From Asterochloris sp. CNOR1 (lineage: Eukaryota > Chlorophyta > Trebouxiophyceae > Trebouxiales > Trebouxiaceae): a stretch of 64,000 nt of DNA. The notes below the pieces were generated by a model. The model was not told the origin of the DNA and made no database searches. It was given only the letters and a program-made list of their open reading frames with translations. The DNA is taken from NCBI GenBank assembly GCA_963969365.1, contig OZ017752.1, forward strand, positions 2,604,001 through 2,668,000, given 5' to 3'. Positions within the stretch are counted from its first letter, which is position 1, and each line of letters starts with the position of its first letter. Position numbers and translations under genes: made by a program. Positions 1-11,700 of this stretch are shown piece by piece.

Positions 1-3000
1 CTTGCACCCAGACAAGAGTACCACATGTGTGAGGGGCAAGACACTGAGCCTCAGGCCATGGGTTGCAGGCGCACCTGGTGACTTCCTCAGCCCGGGGCTG
101 CTGTGCTAGCAGCTCGGTGGCCTGCTGCAAGTGGACTTGCTGTACGCTGGATTCTGCCACCAGGCCTGCAACACAAGCCCGCAGCTGCTGCTGCTCCTCC
201 TGCACAGCAGACACCCCCTCTGTCCTGACCTGTGAAGCAGAGGCAGGCCTGGCTGATTTGCTGATGCCCGCAACTTCTGCTGCTGGTCCTGCACAGCGGG
301 TGGCATGTGCTTCAGTGTGAGCGCCTCCTGTTGCGCTTTGCAGAACTTGAACACTGATGCTCAGCAACAGGGGACCCTCCCTGGCAGTGCTGCTGCTTGG
401 TCTCATGCATCAGCTGCAGAGACACCACATCACCCTGCACAGGTCAGTACAAACAGCGGCCCCACCTGGTGCTGCCTGCTGGCCTTCCTGCACCTGCTGG
501 CACAAGGTATTGCTGACTGGACCTGTGCAGCCCACATCTCCTCCTGGCTCAGCAGCTTTTGGCGCAGGGCCTGTTCCACGGAATCCCAAACCTGGTGCAG
601 TCGCCACCAGCTTATGCCCGCTTGCACAGCTCTGCACAAGGCCAATCCCAACAGTGCTGGTGCCATGCATCCAGCACAGACGTCTGCAGCACAGCATGCT
701 TCCAGCAATACCATTGATGTGACCACAGGTGCTGACGCCTTACCTGTTGCGCACAGTGCCCACCACACACGCCCTCCACAGCGCCCTCACCTGATGCTGC
801 TGCTCAGCTTCCCGAAGGCGCAGGCGCAGGGCAGCCTTGGCGTCCTCTGCCTCTTGCCGCGCCCGCTCAATAGCCACGCTGGTGTGCGCTTCATCTGCCT
901 CCGTGGCCCCATCCACACGGGCCCGAAGCTGGTCTCGCTCAGCCTGCAGGGCCCTGCAGGCAGCCTGGGGTGGCGCCAGGTGTTGAAGCGAATCGGGTGG
1001 GGGGATGCACCGTCAATGCCAAGCGCTGCATGACATCAGCCATTCTGAGGCTGCCTGCAAGGTTTGTGGTGGCTGCTGCCTCGTCATGGTCAAGCTGCCA
1101 ACTCGCTGGTTCAGTCCTTGTTGCATTGAGCTCAGGCGCGCCACGGGAACGGGAGTGCGTTGCAGCCGTGTCAGAGATGCAGGGACCATTGCCCTGAAAG
1201 CCAGATCGGGCCCATCCAAGAGCACCTTATTTGCTGCTGGGCCCGCTCCATGTCAGCTGCTGCCAGCTCTGAGTCCTGCTGCTTGACAGACTGCTGCTCC
1301 TCTCGCTGGCTCAGGGCCTCAAACATCCTGTCCTGGGCGCGGCCATGCTCTGCCTGTAAAGTGATTGCACACACGTCTCAACCGCACGAATGTACAGAGG
1401 CCTACTCACTTCCTCAACCCCTGCATCACATTCACTGGTGCAGAAGCCAGGAGTTGCCCCAGCAGGTCTTGACAGCAGCTGTGACTCGCAAGCTGACGCA
1501 GCATGTGTGGAACCTGACAGATATTGCAAGATGCAGCAGCAAGTACAGGTGGATGCGCTGAACCCCAGCTGCGCAGGTGGCGGGACAGCTGGCAGCCACC
1601 TGCAAGCTGTTGTGCTTGGTCTGCAGCTGCTGGAGCTCGGCGCGCAGCTGCTGCTCCTGGGACTGCAGCTTGGCCAGATCGGACTTGGTCTCCTCAAGCT
1701 GTGCGGCACCCCCTGCCTGCAGGGCAACAGATATCATTGATCTTCAGCACCAAGTGGCCCAGCTCAAGCAAGTGACGTGTTGGATAAGATCCTTGGCCAG
1801 TGACGCAGAGATGCACGTTGCAGCCGCAGCTGCAGGTGACAAGTGATGCCAGCCCAGAGCGCGCGGCTGGATTGTTCAGGTATACTGTGAGATGGCCAAA
1901 GGGGTTGGACTGTTGCGCTCCGCAGCTGGTCTCCTGCGACGGTGCCGTGGATACCAATCTAAAGCCACCTGCGTAGGCTGCATGTACTGGCACCAAGTGG
2001 CACCATGATGGTGCCTGCCCCTCTGCCTCAGCTCACCTGGCTGTCCAGCTGCTGCTTCATGCCAAGACTGGCTGCCTCCAGCGTGTGCAGCTTTTCCAGC
2101 AGCTGATTCACCTCAGCATCATCTTTGCTGGCAGCAGCAGCAGCTGCCTCCAGCTGTGCCTGGCGCTTCTCTGCCTCTGCAGGGAATAAAAGCCTTTGCT
2201 GTTTGGGGCCATCACAGGCCACTTTCAGTGCTCATGCGCTCAAGGTTTCATCGCTGGGAGTCTCCCTCTGAAGTGATTCGCCTCGGCTCCCTCTGAATGC
2301 TGCAGCATCTGCGCATGATCTGCTGCCACTAGCCACCGGCAGTGCAGGAAGGTGCACCTGCAGCCTGGCCATCCCTTTTGGGCGTGACAACAGACACACT
2401 CTGCGGAAGGCATCAGGACAGGCAGCAGGAGGCAAGCACAGCCTGGCCTGCCTGGGCAGCCTGGCTTACCCTCCAGCTCCAGAACCAGCATGGCTGCCCC
2501 CTGCAGGACGGGCAGCGGGTCTGGAGCCTCCAGCAGGGCAGTGGCCAGGTTGAGGTAGCCCGTCTCTGCAACATCGAGTCGCCTGCGACATGCAGTAGCA
2601 CAGCTGATGGTGACACTGCATGCCAGCAGTGCGGCCAGCTTGCGGCAGTCGAGGTCTGCTGTCTCCAGATGCTGGCAGTGTGCATCGGCACCGCTGGCGA
2701 CAGCACTGCACTGCACTGCACAATTGATGACAGCACTGATGTAAGGCCAGCTGCACCAATTAGCATGGCCACTGCCATAAAGGAATGCTGCAGTCTGCAA
2801 GAGAGAAGCACACTGGCTTCTGCTGATCATCGAGTGCTTTGGAGTGCGCTACTGACCTCCCAGAGTCAGCAGCAGCCTGCTTGCCGCGCCGGGCTGCATG
2901 GATCTGATCCACTTGCTGCTGCAGTTCACTGCGCTTGCTGGACAGATCAAAGGCCTGCAAGAAACACGCTGCTGCGCTGAATACATGGCCCAGACCAGTA

Positions 3001-3249
3001 CATGCACAACTGTGGCATCGTACCTGCCAGAAGGCCTCAGTCTCTGACACCTCAAGTGCACCTGGCTTGGCGGGGGCCTGCCCTGATTGAGGATACTCCT
3101 CGACAACCTGGGACCATGTAGAATGGATGCTCACGCATGCAGCCAATGGGCTGCAAAAAGACGCCAGCAGCAGGGCTCACCTGCCGTAGATTGTCTAGCA
3201 CCCCCTTTCCCAGGGATTCAAAGTCAAATTTTCCCTGAAGGCCCTGCAT
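1..3249 (-). CDS. Long coiled-coil protein, golgin-like (N-terminal part, runs off the left edge)
   Basis: Ten phase-compatible exons read leftwards: 3249-3181, 3107-3024, 2954-2857, 2582-2470, 2176-2037, 1716-1600, 1353-1226, 953-791, 591-523 and 199-75, about 368 residues, continuing beyond the window. The start is an ATG opening MQGLQGKFDFESLGKG, followed by a short acidic/proline stretch. From about residue 52 the protein is Gln/Glu/Leu/Ala-rich heptad sequence, for example EEQQLRAELQQLQTK-like and LQAERDQLRARVDG. No catalytic motif and no transmembrane segment is visible. The short N-terminal segment followed by continuous coil resembles golgins or TMF-type tethers, and it shares a promoter region with RAB5, which would suit a vesicle tether. 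That assignment is inference; another structural coiled-coil protein is equally possible without the C-terminus. All introns are GT-AG. Confidence 0.72.
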
Positions 3250-3510
3250 GGTGATCCAATGTTCGGTCTGGCGAATTAGACCATGGTCTTAGTGGTCTTC
3301 AGCCCTTGACCTTTGAAATGGGCTTCTCAGAGGCCAGCTCTTTTGAGAGCTAGTTGTGTGCAATAAGAAGTCTCATGACTAACAGATCCCACTCCTGCTT
3401 CTCGGTGACCTCTCAGAGTCTCTCACAAAGCTTGCTGAGAGCTGCTTGTTCAGGTTCCGAGCCAGATTCAAGTATCTCTGTCTGGCCAGCCCAACTTCCT
3501 GACCCTTGAA
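3250..3510. promoter_or_regulatory. Bidirectional promoter region, coiled-coil gene / RAB5
   Basis: These 261 bp separate the two divergent start codons, so both 5' UTRs and both promoters must lie here unless there are upstream non-coding exons. The stretch is visibly more AT-rich than the flanking exons. I see no convincing TATA box and no conserved operator. Confidence 0.5.
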
Positions 3511-5785
3511 ATGGAAACGAATGCTCCGCTTGCGCAAGCCAAGCTTGTGTTGCTGGGGGACATGGGGGCTGGCAAGTCCTCTTTGGTCCTACGTTTTGTA
3601 AAGTGAGCCTGAGTCTTATTAGGGATGCTCCAGTGCTTCCACTGCTCAGCTTCCTCATGCATTACATTGCTGCCTGCAGGGGTCAGTTCTTTGACTATCA
3701 GGTGACCGCTGCGAGCAGAGACCTCCTGCAGGCTATTTCTCAAACCTTACACATGCTTTCTGCCGCTGTTGTGGTATGTGGGTGCTCACCTGCGCTGCTG
3801 CATGCTGCAGGAGAGCACCATCGGCGCAGCTTTTCTCACAAAAACGATGCCGGAGCATGGTATCAAGTTTGAGATTTGGTGCGCCTGAGGCTGAGTGTTT
3901 GGATGGCAGTGACAGGTGCTCAGCGCTGCAACCCTGGATCATGTCCTGCAGGGACACTGCTGGGCAAGAGAGGTATCGGTCACTCTCCCCCATGTACTAC
4001 AGGTAATGGGCACTGCCCCGGGCATTCCGCCACGCTGCAGACATGTGACACTGGCACATGCGAGCCGTACAAAGCTGTCATCGAGTCTTCGTCTTCAGGG
4101 CCAGCCATGAGCTGGCTTCGCCTGTGTTGGCATGTGTTTGCCCGCGCGAGACCAGCTGCGCCACAGCTCTTCAGCCACTGCTGCTCTGCAGGGGAGCGTC
4201 GGCAGCAGTGATTGTGTATGACATCACCAGCTCGGAGAGCTTCAAAAAGGCTCAGGACTGGGTGAAGGAGCTGCAGCGGCAGGTGAGAGCAGAGTACAAG
4301 GCATGGAAGATGTTGAGGCGGTAAGGCTCTCCAGCCTTGAGCCCCGGCAGGTTCTAGCTACCCAGCAGCACAGGCCTGCCAGCTGAAGGCAACATCAGCA
4401 GCGCGCCTGGGAGACAATGTCGCAGTTAGAGCCCTGCCCCGTCAGGGCAATTCCTGCTCCAGCAGCACAGGCCCGTCAGGCTCGAAGACAGCACCAGCAG
4501 TGCCCACGGGAGGCAATCTGGCACTGAGAGCCCTGCCCTGCCCTGCCAGGCCACTGTCCTGCCCAAGCAGCGCAGGCCTGCTGTGCTGAGACACAGTACC
4601 AGCAGCGCGTCAGCAAGGCACTGGTGCAACTGAGCAGCCTGCATGACCAGGTCACTCTGGCGCCACAGGCCTGCCATACTGACAGACAGCGCCACATTGC
4701 CTTGCAGCAGCCAGAGAGAAGGAGCACTGCGGGTGGCTGTGGCTGCCTGACTGTGCCCAGACTTGCTCTGCAGGCGTGCAAGGTCCTCCTGCAGTGTTCA
4801 GGGAGGATGAGACAGCACTTGTTGCTTCACTAATGCTCCGTGAATGCTGCATACGCTCCCATTTAGCATTGCATGGCCAACATGGTCATCATCCTGGTGG
4901 GTAAACCAAGTAAACACGGCCGACCTGTGTGCAGCAGAATCCAGACGTGTTCCTCAGCCTGGCAGACAAACGGGCAGATTGCCAAGAGCTTAAAGCCTCC
5001 TGCATGTTGCCCAGCCTGAAGGTGAGCGCCCCACTCACTCACCGCAACCTGCAGGGCACCCCCAACATGGTCATCAGCCTGGTGGGCAACAAGGCCGATC
5101 TGGAGTCAGCTCGGCAAGTGACGCAGGATGAGGCTAAGAGCTATGCTGAGGAGAATGGCCTCTTCTTCTGGGAGACCAGTGCCAAAAGCAACTCCCACGT
5201 TAGCGAGCTGTTCCAGGACATGGCCAAGCGGCTGCCCAAGGCAGCCTCCGCAGCACCCGCACAGGTGCCTCCAAACTGCATCTGGCTTGAGCTGCTGGCA
5301 ATGACTCACAGTGGCTGTGGGTCTTTACAGCGGCCACCTGCTGTCAGCTTCTGTGGCGCCTGTATCAACACCTCTGGAGCGTAAGTGGCCACAGGGGCTG
5401 GCAGTTGCCGCTGGCAGTCGTCAACCTGTTCACAGCACCTATGGAGTTTGTCTCGGTCCATCAACAGCTCGGCTTAAGGTCCTTGCACTGGGGCAGGGGC
5501 TGGCAGAGCTAAGCACTTGCTTCTCCTGCCACCTCATGAGCTCCCAGACTGGCAGTCAGTCCCCGCACCTGCATCCGGTATTGGGTTGGCAAAGCAGCTG
5601 CTGCAACTGGCCATGCGCCTGCCTCATACACACACAGCTGCACTGCCACTGCACAGCATAAACAGCACAGACTTGCTGCTGCACAGTTTTGAGTGGATAC
5701 CTGACTGCCTTTGCAGGCGCAAGATGGCAACATCCAGCTGGATCAGCCTTCAGAGAGGCCAAAGCGCAACGGCTGCTGCTCATGA
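3511..5785 (+). CDS. RAB5: RAB5-family small GTPase (plant RABF2/ARA7 type)
   Basis: Seven exons (3511-3602, 3680-3701, 3811-3878, 3952-4002, 4192-4282, 5055-5264, 5717-5785) encode 200 residues, the usual RAB length. All G motifs are present: P-loop GDMGAGKS, switch-I threonine in [32 protein letters not shown] and ETSAK. The C-terminus ends NGCCS, a dicysteine motif for geranylgeranylation. STIGAAF and the KRLP segment before the tail are RAB5 hallmarks and separate it from RAB7, RAB11 and the N-myristoylated ARA6 type. The family controls early/late endosome fusion and vacuolar traffic. Intron 5 is unusually long (772 bp) and holds a tandem array plus relic copies of exon 6, one of which could be an in-frame cassette exon (4935-5021). 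The start ATG lies nine codons before the KLVLLGD strand. Confidence 0.95.
4362..4640 (+). repeat. About three diverged ~100-bp tandem units inside RAB5 intron 5
   Basis: A unit starting at a GCAGCACAGGCCYG-type block and containing an AGAGCCCTGCCC block recurs near 4368, 4460 and 4565. The copies differ by substitutions and small indels. There are no terminal inverted repeats or coding capacity, so tandem duplication explains it better than a mobile element. Confidence 0.65.
4935..5021 (+). other. Candidate 87-nt cassette exon in RAB5, derived from the exon 6 edge
   Basis: Preceded by a TGTGCAG acceptor and followed by a GTGAGC donor, this stretch is 29 codons with no stop and is phase 0 at both ends, as its surroundings require. 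Its translation aligns with the start of exon 6: [14 protein letters not shown] against [15 protein letters not shown] more decayed DNA copy of the same edge lies at about 4876-4910. If included, it would insert 29 residues before the G4 NKAD loop and probably disturb GTP binding. It may simply be a relic that kept an open frame. Confidence 0.4.
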
Positions 5786-6099
5786 GGCCTGTCATGCAAT
5801 GCATGGCAATTGCTGCACGTCCATTGCACTGCTGCAGGGATCAGCAGCTGCCTCAAATGCTGCCTAAGAGTGCTCAGATGGCCTGCCATTCTGTGAAACG
5901 GTACATGCCAGCTCCCAGGGCAGCACGCAGCAGCTTCTTCTGCTGGCCAGTATAATGAGGATGTCAAAATCCCCTCAAGTATCCTGCTTACTTTGTGCAT
6001 TTCAACATGGCATGCTGTTTTTGGATAGAACTTGTAGTTTCTTGGCATGGGCACAGCCCTGTATGAGTGTCAGTGTAACACATCACATGTGCAACTCTC
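5786..6099. other. Convergent intergenic region RAB5 / RING gene with a TGTAA signal
   Basis: These 314 bp hold both 3' UTRs. A TGTAA polyadenylation signal of the green-algal type lies at 6074-6078 on the plus strand, about 290 nt after the RAB5 stop and close to the end of the opposing gene. No clear TGTAA is seen for the minus-strand gene here. Confidence 0.5.
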
Positions 6100-8475
6100 T
6101 TATAATTCAGATTTGCTGGCCTCTGGAATGATTTCAGCATTGCATATGGGGCAGACCTGCAGAGGAAGGGAAGCTGTAGGGAGGCAGGCATGCAGCAGCC
6201 AAAGCAGCAGGGGCTTTGACAAGCTGCCCACCTTGTTTATTTGCAGCCACTGCATGGCACAGTCGCTGTGATAAAAGTGTTTACACGGCCACAGGCTGAC
6301 AGAGTCCCCCTGCTCATAATCCATCTGACATATGGCACACCTGCAAATCAGGTGGGCTCTCTCAGTGCAGCTGGCTGGCGCACTGTGTCTATTGCTGCTG
6401 ATCACAGCACAACCAGCTGCAGAATGCTGCACACTGGGCTGTATGTACATGCACTCACTGCTCCTCAGAGTTGGCGCTGCTGCCACAGCATGGGTAGGCC
6501 ATGGTCTGCAGGCTGCTGAGGGCTGCCTGGCAGGCCCCCTTGCTGACAACTCCAACAGCCTCCCCAAGAGCCTGCAGCTCCTGCATGGCAACACCCGAAC
6601 CAGGTGAGGTCAGTCAAGCCATGAAGCACAAGCTGCAGACCAGATGTCTGACAGTTTCCATGTCATGAAGGGAGCAGAGGTGGCCGAGCTTCGCTTCCAA
6701 GCTGTGCCCAAGTGGTCCTGCAAAATCGGGTCAGTGCTGGCTCACGCCTCATTGAGCAAGCGCTGCAAGTGTTCATGAGAAAATACTTTGTGCAGCAGTA
6801 TGGCTGCATTCTGCAAGCGCCAAAAAGTTTGCAGCAGCTGCTGCCATGCTGATGCCCCGCAGAGAAAGACAGCCGCATTCCTGCAACAAGAGCAGGCAAG
6901 CCTTGCAGCTGTTTACCTCATAAGTCATCTCGTCTGGGTCTGCCGAGTCGTCCTCCAGATCAAGGTCTGAGTCGTCATAGGCCATGCCTGCGATGAGAAA
7001 GTCTGCCGCTGAGCCAAAGCAGGGGAGCGAGAACACATATACGGATATGCTGGGGTGAGCAAGATTGGCAATGGGGCCCAGCATTGGACCTTGACGAAGG
7101 GCAGGTGGGTGGGCTGCACTGACCATTGCCCAGTACGCATCCCCGCTGGAAGACAGCAGAGTTGACAGCCTTCCTACACACCCATGAGCTAAAACTTGAC
7201 TGCGTGCATAACCAGTGCATGCGCCTGCTACAGCCTCAGTGGCCTCTTGCATGCCAAAAGGCCTCCCCTGCCATGTCCAGCTTGCATTGTTGCTCTGCAT
7301 GCTGTTCTGCCTGATGGCTCCCTGGCTAGAGCTATTGACTGCACAACAACACGCCTAACCTGCCATCTCCAGCATGCGCTGCTGCAGCGCGTGGTGCTCT
7401 GCCTGATGGAGCTCCAGGGCCACCCTTAGATCCTCGTCCCCATCTGCAGCTTCCCAGGGCCCGCTCACTGCGTCTAGCCCGGCCTCAGCCTCAGCCTCGA
7501 TGCTGCAGTCGACCGATTCAGAGCTGGCGCTGGAGCAGCTCAAGTCCTCGCTTTCAGCCCGAAGTCCTGCCTCTGTGGCCGGGCCGGCTGCTGCCTCGCC
7601 AGATGGAGCCTGCTGCCGCCGCTGGCAGGGCGCAGAGCGCTGGCCAGAGCTGCCGGGCTCCAAGGCAAAGATATTCTCCTGCCTGCAGGCAGCATTGGTG
7701 GGGCAGGGATTGGCAGGCAGCCGCCGCAAAGGTGAAAAGGAGCGCGCTGGGTGTGGCTGCCCTTTGTTGCCTGCAGGCAATGCATGTTGGGCAGGCAGTG
7801 GCAAGTTGCCATTCATCAAGGCAGATTGCTGAGCGGGGCTGCCTGCTCAAAGGCAAAGAAATTGCCTCCCTGCAAACAGGACTGGAAGGCAGGCTTTGGC
7901 AGGCTGCCGCTCGCAAGGAGCAAATCGCTGAGCGGTGCCGCCATGCTCAGAAGCTAGTCGTCTTCGCAAAACAGGAAAGCTCGCTCCTTCTGGCGAGGTG
8001 CAGGGAGCTGGCTAGGGCTGTAAGGCAGAAACTTATCCCGTATGGAGGCAGCAGGGGCGCATGGGCAGTGGTGTGAGCATTCTAGACTGCCTACAGGTGG
8101 CACAGGTCGGTAGGTGTTGGCTGCCCTCGCTATAGGGTTGACGGCCGCAGAGAGTCTTGGAGCTGCAAGGTGCTATGAGAGTCTCATAGGATGCCTACAC
8201 AACCCTCAGGTGCAGTGAGCAGCAGGAGCAGCTCACCAACCCCCATTGCCCTGCATGCCACCCTGAAGCATGAGGAAAGCGCGCTCCTGCTCCTGCAATG
8301 CCTTTGCCAGGGCGAAGTCGTCCTGCAATAGTGATGGGGACACCTGTAAACTCACTGGCTGCATAGGTATGGACAGGCATGGAAGACTGTGTCAAGCAAT
8401 GCTCACTGGAGTGCCTGACATGTCCTGCATGTTCAAACTCTCCTTGAGGACGTCGTCCGGGCTTGAGACTGTCAT
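6100..8475 (-). CDS. RING-H2 E3 ubiquitin ligase, BIG BROTHER-like
   Basis: Seven exons (8475-8407, 8322-8237, 7682-7360, 6987-6917, 6580-6459, 6340-6232, 6156-6100) give 278 residues. The N-terminal third holds the DDFALAKALQEQERAFL helix, echoed later by DLRVALELHQAEHHAL, the leucine-rich helices common in this family. A serine/acidic linker follows, then DDSADPDEMTYEELQALGEAVGVVSKG, the conserved segment before the RING in BIG BROTHER proteins. The C-terminal RING-H2 reads CAIC...C-K-H-FYHSDC...CPIC, with all eight zinc ligands present. It should be a cytosolic or nuclear E3 acting with an E2; the substrate is unknown. The start ATG is the first in-frame one after the divergent promoter region. 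Intron 2 carries three decayed copies of the exon 3 edge. Confidence 0.88.
7660..7935 (-). repeat. Three ~90-bp diverged tandem units at the RING-gene exon 3 acceptor
   Basis: The block containing the real acceptor and the first codons of exon 3 (plus-strand positions about 7660-7735) is echoed twice further upstream in intron 2, at about 7735-7830 and 7845-7935. Each echo repeats the AGGCAAAG / CTGCAGGCA / TTGGCAGGC landmarks in the same order. They look like relics of tandem duplication across the splice junction. Confidence 0.55.
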
Positions 8476-8745
8476 TCTGCTCTTACAGGACAGGCTGCAA
8501 TTACTTTCGTTTTCATTTTCTGACGTACATTGGCCATGCTGGCCCACAGCAGACTTGCGTGACTCTATTTTTCATTCAGCTGAGGCCTACAGCCGCAGCT
8601 GGCTCCAACAGGCCTCGGCATTAGAATGCAACGCCAGCTGCTTACATGCGGCTGGTCAGCCCTACATGCATTGTGCTGTCAGGCACAAGAAGTGCAGCCA
8701 GGCAGCACCCCACACAACTAACCTGCACTGACAAGAGGCATCAGC
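8476..8745. promoter_or_regulatory. Bidirectional promoter region, RING gene / kinase
   Basis: These 270 bp lie between divergent ATGs. A T-rich patch lies near 8505-8520, next to the RING gene's start. No known operator was recognised. Confidence 0.45.
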
Positions 8746-11700
8746 ATGGTAAATGCAGCAATTCCAGTGCTGGCAGTGCTGATTGCTGTACTCTTCATTG
8801 TTGGTGAGCGCACCCTGAGGTAGTGCCTCTGTGCACATGTACTGGTTCCCAGGGTGCACTCAGTTATCAGCAGGCGTAGCTAAGTTGCAATGCATGCTGA
8901 ATTCTGATGCATCATCTTCCTTCCCGATCTGGCAGACTTCATGTGAGCTGCACTCATGGCTGCCATTGCAAGTGCAGCTGCATAGTCTCTCGGGACGGGG
9001 CTACCCCAACACACCTGCAACCTCCATCTGCAGCTTTGTGTGGGTGTGCACGCACCTACATCCCTTGCTCGCTTCGCTGCAGGCATTGTCATTGGCTACA
9101 TGCTGCGGCACCACAGAGCAGTGCTGCACAACAGGTTCAGGGCGCCAGCAGTCACAGAAGATGTGGAGGCAGCCCCGCTGCCAGGTCACCCGCTGTCCAA
9201 GAAGCAGGGCAGGATCAGCAACCAGAGCATCACCATTAAAGCCAGCGCCAGCACCACCTCCAATGAACATGACCTGGTGGGCAGCTGCTGCATCTACTGT
9301 TTGGCTCTGCTGACTCTGCTGACCTAAGTGCTGGGCTGGCTGGCAAGCCTGACGCAGCTTTGTATGAGGGACCCTGCAGCTGGAAGCTGCAGCTAGGAAA
9401 ACTCAGGCAAGAGCCTCAGGGTGACGCTGAAGGGTGACAACGGGAAGCACTGCAGCAAGGAAGCCTCAGTGCACAGCCTGTGCCATGCAGCTATCTGGAG
9501 ACACACAGCTGCAAGTCTGGGAGGCTGGCTGGCAGAGCGGCCCCCACACATGCCATGTTTGCAGGAAATATATAAACTGCCAAGTCTCTTTGCGCCATGC
9601 AAGGTCAGGCTGTGAGGCAAGCCTGTATAAGCACCTAGGTCTGAGCAGCTGATCTGCCAGTGTGAAATGCCAGCGCTGGGCGAGCTGCAGGCCCATGCGA
9701 TGCAGGTCAGGATGGTGGCATACAGTCAACCGGCTGAGCTTGCCTGTGCGCTGCAGGTGTGGTGGCGGGTCATGCTTTTTTTGTTCACAGGCTCAGCCAA
9801 GATGCCACCACAGCAGCCTTGCATTGCCGGGCGGAATGGTGGGCTGCTCTTACAAGCGGACAGGCTCAGTCAGGAACGGCGTCATCTCCCTGATTGCTCC
9901 AGCCACCGTGCTTTCACTGATTGCTCCTACCACCGTGCTTTTTTTGCCCTGCTGTGTGGACTGAGGAAGCACGCTTCTAAACGCACAGGCCAAGTAGCAT
10001 GGGGCCACTTTTGCCTGAATGCCACAGTCACCGGCCAGGTAGCCAGAACCCCTTCCGTGTGCTCTGCAGGGTAGGATGGTGGGACACACCTTCGACTGTA
10101 CAGCCTTGTCCAGCTTGCGTCGCATGCCCCGCTGTGTGCGCTGCAGGGCGGAATGGTGGGCCACGCCTTCAAGCGCACAGGTTCGGTTGAGATGGGCGAC
10201 ATCTTCCGGACCGCATCAGCCATCAGCATGTTTCTGGAGGAGGCTGAGACGCGCCCCTTCATCAACCGCCTGCTGTCCATGCCAGTGATGAACGCTGACG
10301 GCATTGGAGCGCGCCAGCCTGTCCTGGATGCGCAGGCGCTGAATCCCACCATCGAGGTGCGGCTCTGCCCCACCATGCAGTCTCCTGCAAGCCTCCTGTG
10401 GATGTAGGCTGTACATGGCAAACCATGCCAGCTGAATGCTACTGCTGAGGTCAGCAGCTCTGGCTCTATCATGGGAATGCTTGCATGGGGGATGTCGCTG
10501 GAAAGCGAAAGCAGACAGCTTACCCCAGACGCTGAGGGCAGCAGCAGTGCACCCTTTCGCCCTGCCACCTGCAGCACTGAGCGGGCACACTTGTGGGCCT
10601 GTCAGTTGCAGCTGGTGATGGCAGGTCAGCTCAGGTCCACCATCCGGGTGAGAGGTGGCCTTGTCCCCTGCAATGCTGCAGCAAAGCATTGGAGACCACA
10701 TCAAACTTTGTGCAAGCTTATTGTGGATGCATGTCACAGGCAGCCGAGCCATGTCAGCTGAGCCACACCACTGAGATGCACAGCAATGGTGCACGCTGTG
10801 TTTGCTTTTAGGCTTTCAGCTACACACAGTCACACCTTTGACAAGCCAAACAAAATCTTCTTCATTACGCCCACACTTGAGCCTGTCAGCTGCAACCAGC
10901 TGAAGCCGCCATGGCCGTGACACATCTCACAGCTTTGCAGCTAGCACTTGTCACTTGCACCCAGGTCAGCCATAGCCAGCCAGCCCTGTCTAGGACGCTG
11001 CAGTCAGACAGGCAGCACATCATGATCCCTCAGTGCTCACCGGGTCTGTCAGCTGCAGTCAGTCAGGCCAGATCAGCCACAAGCAGCCACGCAGCGCATG
11101 AACATTCGCGGCATACTTCAATGCTGGGAGCAGCGTCGTCAACTTGCTCATCCCTGTCAGCATGTGCAGGCGCCTTATGAGCGGCCAGTTCCTGTCCCCC
11201 ACAACCTGCTGCCGGGCTGCAGGTCAGCATGAACGAAATTGATCTGAATGAGCAGATCGGCAAGGGGGGCTTTGGCGCAGTGTACAAAGGCACCTGGCGA
11301 GGGGCGCCAGTCGCTGTCAAGTACGCTGTCTGCAACACCTCAGACGCTGACAGCATCGAGCAGAGCATCAGGGAGGTGGTGCTCAGCAAGAAGATGTCCC
11401 ACCCCAACGTGGTGAGTTCTGCACCGCTGCAAGCTGCCTCTTGGAGAGAGGAGGGGTTTGCCATGCAGCAAGCTGCTTCTGGCAGAGAGGAGGCCTGAAG
11501 CACCGCCTGTGTGAGGACTGTGGTGCCTTGTGCCGACACGTGACCACCACCTCTGCTGCTGCTTATGGCTGACCCCTACGGATTTCCTGCCTGTGCAGGT
11601 CCAGACCTACGCTTGGACTGTGCTGCATGGGCCCGACAGCCCTGAGCAGGTGAGGTCCTTAGATGAGGAACAGCACCTGAGATGCAGCTGTGGCTGCTGC

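Noticed and set aside
2240-2830. A 196-codon minus-strand frame as one gene
   Set aside because: Only its 2582-2470 part joins the coiled-coil gene by phase. The rest is Cys/His/Ser-rich with no domain and is best read as intron.
1-3249. Naming the left-end coiled-coil gene as TMF or a specific golgin
   Set aside because: The match is only to generic heptad composition plus one VWDSVEQALRQKLL-like stretch. The diagnostic C-terminus is outside the window.
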